From assembly GCF_905220415.1 (NCBI RefSeq), contig NC_059538.1, forward strand, positions 4,526,001 to 4,590,000: a stretch of DNA of 64,000 bases. The letters are read 5' to 3'. Both the position numbers and the translations under genes were made by a program. The stretch is from Colias croceus (taxonomy: Eukaryota; Arthropoda; Insecta; Lepidoptera; Pieridae). The notes beneath the pieces are model-generated. The model ran no database searches, was not told where the DNA came from, and saw nothing but the letters and a program-made list of their open reading frames with translations. This document shows positions 59,430 to 64,000 of this stretch, piece by piece; position 1 is the first letter of the stretch, and every line of letters starts with the position of its first letter.

Positions 59430-59595
59430 TAGCATTATCTCTTTAATGAGGACGCTGGCTGTACTCTTGGTGTTTGTCATCCTCTAGCACAGGAGAAGGC
59501 CTTGGCTGAGAAGATACGGGATAATTCTGATACGGATGTGTTTCAGAGAGGGTATATTGATATACCGGGTTATGGACGGGTGTGTGATGGATAAT
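59430..59595 (+). pseudogene. Partial copy of SiaT last exon
   Basis: Repeats about 155 bp of the last exon, beginning at NEDAGCTLG and ending PGYGRVCDG plus a stop, still in one open frame. It lacks motif S and the start of the exon, so it cannot replace the genuine exon. It lies within the presumed 3' UTR. Changes include WHPL to CHPL next to the catalytic histidine. Confidence 0.85.
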
Positions 59596-62500
59596 AAGAA
59601 AGGATTAATAAGTTTTGTTTATAAAAGAAATAACATTCTTTGATCATGACACGTCTATGTTTTGTTTTAACTGTTTTTTGTCTTTATTTGGGTGTAGTCA
59701 CTAAGCTCTATCGAATTATTTTATTTTATTATTGTCGGTAGAAGATGATTTAATATTTATGTAGATTTGGAACTTTGGGTCTCTATGTTGAATTCGTTAG
59801 TAGTAGCCCGGAGGTGGAGTTATGGCTTATGGCACTTCAAATAATATGGTTCAATCCTTATGAATGTCCAAGAAATGGTAGAATGTAAAATTAAGTCGAT
59901 ATTCGAAGAAATTTTCTTCTTTTGTTCAATATTGTAAGAAATAAAAGTACTGATCTTCGAGTATCTTACATCGTTGTTACAGTTTAATGTGTATGTAGAT
60001 TTAAATACTTATTATTATTAAAGTAGTGTTGGAACTTTCATGTAGATATTATCTATACTGTATACAGGTATACTATTACAAAATATGTAAAGTTATCTCT
60101 AGAATAACACTACAATTAGGCACATCAAGACTAAGCTTTGTTCATATGTCTTCCATGAATATTTTATAATGTAGAATCTAGAATCATAGCTTTCTTACAT
60201 TTGTTACATTTAAATATTTGATTATTATGATTATGTACCTACGAGTTTGGTCCATAGTAAATAATTGTTTATTAGTCAACTAATTTATGTTTGTTCTAGT
60301 CAATTTTGAAATAGAATCGTATAATAACCGATGGTAATTAATTCACAATAATACCGAAATTAAGAATTAAAATATCATACCTGAAATTAAAAGTCAAGGT
60401 TGCTAAGATTCAAAATTGTAAAATAATAAAGTTCGTTTGCTATATTTCTGTGTTTTGTATAATGTAATACTCATACATGTAGTGCTGTAATTTTGATTCA
60501 TTTGGCAAGACTGTGACAATAAATGATTTACCAACTCCAATACAACTACTATTTTATTTCTCATGGCTATTAATTTGCATTTTAAATTTGCTTCGTATAT
60601 TGTTCTTTTGCCATCCGTGTTGGTCGTAGCAACACAACATTTATCAGGAATAAATAATCGTTTGCGAATTCCACATACACGATTGAATACACGAAGGAAA
60701 ATTATATTTAGAATGTTGTAAAATGTAAATTACCCAACTATCACTTGTATATAAATAAATATAGATTACATGTTTAAAATGCGTTATGCGTTGCTTTTTA
60801 TATTCACGTTTTTTCCTGAATGATTATAATATACCCTGGAATTATGACACACAGGGTATTTGACAAAGGTAGCTACATACGTACAATGCGTTTGATAGTT
60901 TTAAATTATTCTAATTATGCAATGAGAAAGTCTTCATGAAAACCTAGGTACCTAAATTCATAAGATTAGACAACTTGTTCATCCAGTTATTTACACCAAG
61001 TTCTGATTGTACCACCTGTAACTTGAAGCACATTAAAAGGTACTTAAATCTTTATCAAAACAGGAACAAACATTTGGTTGTTATTTTATGAGATCCAAGT
61101 AAGGCCATGTCGGCCATGAAGTGCCCTCGTATCTTGTATTTTTAGCGATTCGTCGTGTGCTGGTCAGTAGGTGCTAGCAGAATACTGATATACGCTACAC
61201 TAGCTGTTGATTAGTGATTCAACGCAAGCGCACGGAATTAGCGACATCCGAGATACGTACGCAGCTGATTTCAACCATACTGTACTATACGTTTCCTCAC
61301 TCCAAACACATGTCATTAACATGCCAATTTTCAACCTAATGCCATTTATATGCGACTCGCTTAAAATTAGCGTGGAACAGCGAGGAGTAAATCATTTGCG
61401 AAGTTTTCCTATTGGGTTTTATTCGTTGTTTCTATGAATAATGGAATCTTGTAATTAGGATACTGTGTGGAAGATAATGAAGTCAGTATACCAGGAAATG
61501 TTGGATAGGTGCCTACTGCCTAGTCGATCCCCGAGCCTGGCCACGCTCCAATGATTGATGCCTTCTTATCTGCACGGTGATTACAAAGGTCTCATTATGT
61601 ATTGTTTATATTAAGCGCTTCAATGTTTGTCTAAGACATTTTGTTTCTGTTTATTTATCTTAAAAAGCTTTACTTGCCTATTATTATATATCAAATCGCC
61701 TTTGGTTTGCTGAGTAGAGCCTACTTATTTAACGACTTACGTACCTACCTATCTAGGTATCTTCTTGTAATACCTATTTGGAAATTACTTTTTGATGAAC
61801 TTAACATGAGATTAATTATAAATGATGAATCAAGTTTAAAATATTTTCAAAGATACATACATTAAAAAATAAAAATGAACATTTATAAGAAAAACCTTCA
61901 TAGTAGATTTTTAAAAAGCGGAACCCTCCAAAAACACGTTTTATTTTATATTCATGACTCAATTGATATCACTTACAAGTTACAGTAACATTACTGCAAT
62001 TCTTACGATGATTCATTCATTAATAATAAAACTTCCCGTAATTCATTTTTAATATTTGTTTTAATGATATAATTTCACTATTTCACATTAAACTTTAAGG
62101 TTAGATTAATTTTATGAAATTCAATTGAAAACATTTGCCTAACTCTCATTCAAAGTAATCAATTGAGTTTCAGTACCCTAAATTGTAATTCATAGAACTA
62201 ATAGAAGCAAGAATGTACCTAATCGGTAATCAGGGATTCATCACGAGTTGTTCAGGATTTAACTTGTACGCGGAATTTTACTTCAGTAATAGATGGAAAG
62301 CTGATTTCTCTTTTTATTTTCATTTTTCCATTTGATATGCAATTCATAACATTTTGAGCAATTAAAACTACAATTAGCACAGATAATATAATACTATGCC
62401 TATACTAAAAGACTTTTTAAGCTATTGCATAGCTTCTATCGCGGGCCTTGAGCGCGGGGACCGAATCCAGAAATTCCGTAACGAAAAACCTCACGCTCCC

Positions 62501-64000
62501 CACTCCGACGGGCACGGAGGTGTGGCTTGAAGGCATAGCATGCAATAGCTTAACCGCGGCAGTCCCCGAGTGCCACACGTCTTTTTTTTCTTAAATACTT
62601 ACGTCATAAATCATATTGATTGAAAGTAATTTGGAAATTGGCATCTCTTTTTGCCTCTTTTTGCATCCTCATTTGTATTTTAATTAACTTTCACATATTA
62701 TATAAATTAAATATTTAATAAAAATTTAATGAACAATTTCATTCATGAAACCGATGACATGTTCACTCTAAATAAAAAATCTAAATTCAGTTCTATTAGT
62801 CTGTACCAATTACCAAAATCTTTCAAGTGCGGTGAGTCTTAACACCGTTCTGAAACTGGACCATTTAATACTAGGAAAACGCTATGGAGTTGACTCATAT
62901 AATTAAAGTGGCACACACTACACAGAGCGCGTCAATACAATCTACTACATATAATAATATGTACTTACAGTTTCAATCAGTGAACATTGTACTGTGAAGG
63001 GGGAAAATACAAGTAGTAACAAGAATGTTACAATATATTAGATACCATACGGCATGCCATGATTCAAGAATCTTTAGGAAATTTCGTTTTTGGGACACTG
63101 TGGTCTGTGGTACAATGATTCACAGCTTATTGCGGAGGCAGTAACAACGATCCTTCCGCATTTTTCTTAGGTAACATATTTTACATACATATTCTAACAT
63201 GTTGTAGAGATTTTTTTTTTATATTAAAGTACATCCCCGTAGGTATATATTTCTAGTTTCTACTGAACTGAAGCGTAGAGATTTTCAGGAGCTTATACAT
63301 ATATTTGTATCGGTTAGAGTTGCATAGAGGTATTGGTAAGATAATACGAGAGAGTGAGGTAGACACATTATCGTCTATTTGTGTATGCTTAGAAATATAC
63401 ATTTAATTCATTTTAAATTGGAATTTAGTATCGGAATCCTAGCATTATAAACAATAGCGTTTCACTTTCTCAATGTGAACAATGATATCATCCAAATAGC
63501 CAGGACGTTAATATTTATCTAATCCTTTATTACATTTGAAGGAAAGGAAGGAAGTTATAGCAGACGTGCCAATTTCTTCTAACGGAGATGCATGAGTCAC
63601 CGCATGCTCCACAGAATGGTCATTATTCATTGCTTTATGTAACACAACTGTTACAAAATTTACAGTTACAGTCTTGAACGTAAGTTCGACTTCCTTTGTT
63701 TCGCTTTATTGAAATACTGAAAAACAACGATGCGAAGCACTATTGTGAAGGTTTCGAGGTCGTATTTTGTTTTTGATTTGGGCACACTTGTTTACAGCTA
63801 ATGTGCAGGACATTAAAAAACGATGCATGTAATGGGAAGAAAGGTTAAAAATTGAAATGGAATGTTGGAATCATTCTTAACCAAAAATTTTGATACACAA
63901 TAGAAAGAAAATGAAAAATATTACTTGTTGTAAAAGGGTTTAAAGATTAATAGTCTTTCTGTCCTATTATGCTTTGCAGACCTTCATAAGCATGAGTATT
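59596..64000. other. Intergenic, no gene seen
   Basis: AT-rich sequence with the SiaT 3' UTR in its first part (candidate AATAAA near 60520). Apart from the repeat at about 62420-62600, I recognise no gene or RNA. Confidence 0.5.
62420..62600. repeat. GC-rich dispersed repeat with 'aagctattgcatag' ends
   Basis: 'aagctattgcatagcttcta' on the left is mirrored by 'catagcatgcaatagctta' on the right. Between them is 'ccttgagcgcggggaccgaa' and 'ctcacgctccccactccgac'. I recognise it as recurrent in lepidopteran genomes; class unknown. Confidence 0.45.

Overview
This is nuclear DNA from an animal, most likely a moth or butterfly. Genes are split by GT-AG introns. The AT-rich non-coding DNA is full of repeats typical of lepidopterans: short Helitrons ending in CTAG|T, the 'ggcgaagccggggcggacc' Helitron tail, a tRNA-derived SINE with a gatgat tail, LINE 3' ends with 'aagaaccggcaagaaactc', and many small inverted-repeat elements flanked by TTA/TAA. 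Gene names rest on protein families recognised by eye. Exon edges were placed by hand, and every multi-exon model closes in frame.

Layout. (1) 1.85-12.6 kb, minus: an 18-exon ABCF1 gene (927 aa). Next to its last Walker B exon lies an 82-bp tandem array built from pieces of that exon. (2) 14.6-15.6 kb, plus: an intronless serine-protease homologue that has lost the whole catalytic triad. (3) 15.8-19.5 kb: inverted-repeat elements. (4) 19.6-22.3 kb, plus: a torsin-interacting protein (LAP1/LULL1 family), tail to tail with (5) 22.9-24.9 kb, minus: the anaphase-promoting-complex subunit APC15. (6) 25.8-29.1 kb: nested elements. (7) 29.5-41.0 kb, plus: a THAP-domain gene. Its first intron holds two near-identical 2.5-kb PIF/Harbinger elements in opposite orientation, both inside an older long-inverted-repeat element. 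One of its 81-bp exons is present three times in frame. (8) 43.6-46.0 kb, plus: an unrecognised secreted, prohormone-like protein. (9) 46.7-47.3 kb, plus: an intronless gene for a bacterial-type DNA-3-methyladenine glycosylase I (Tag) with its zinc and catalytic residues intact, the best candidate for horizontal transfer. (10) 49.2-59.4 kb, plus: an ST6Gal-type sialyltransferase with a partial copy of its last exon just downstream. (11) 59.6-64 kb: no gene seen.

The genes do not form one pathway. They are ordinary housekeeping genes (translation, cell cycle, nuclear envelope, glycosylation), one apparently acquired DNA-repair gene and two unassigned secreted proteins. The recurring theme is remodelling by repeats: exon-derived satellites, exon triplication, Harbinger elements carrying transposase and Myb/SANT remnants, and a 16-bp word that in one place has inserted with a 9-bp target duplication.
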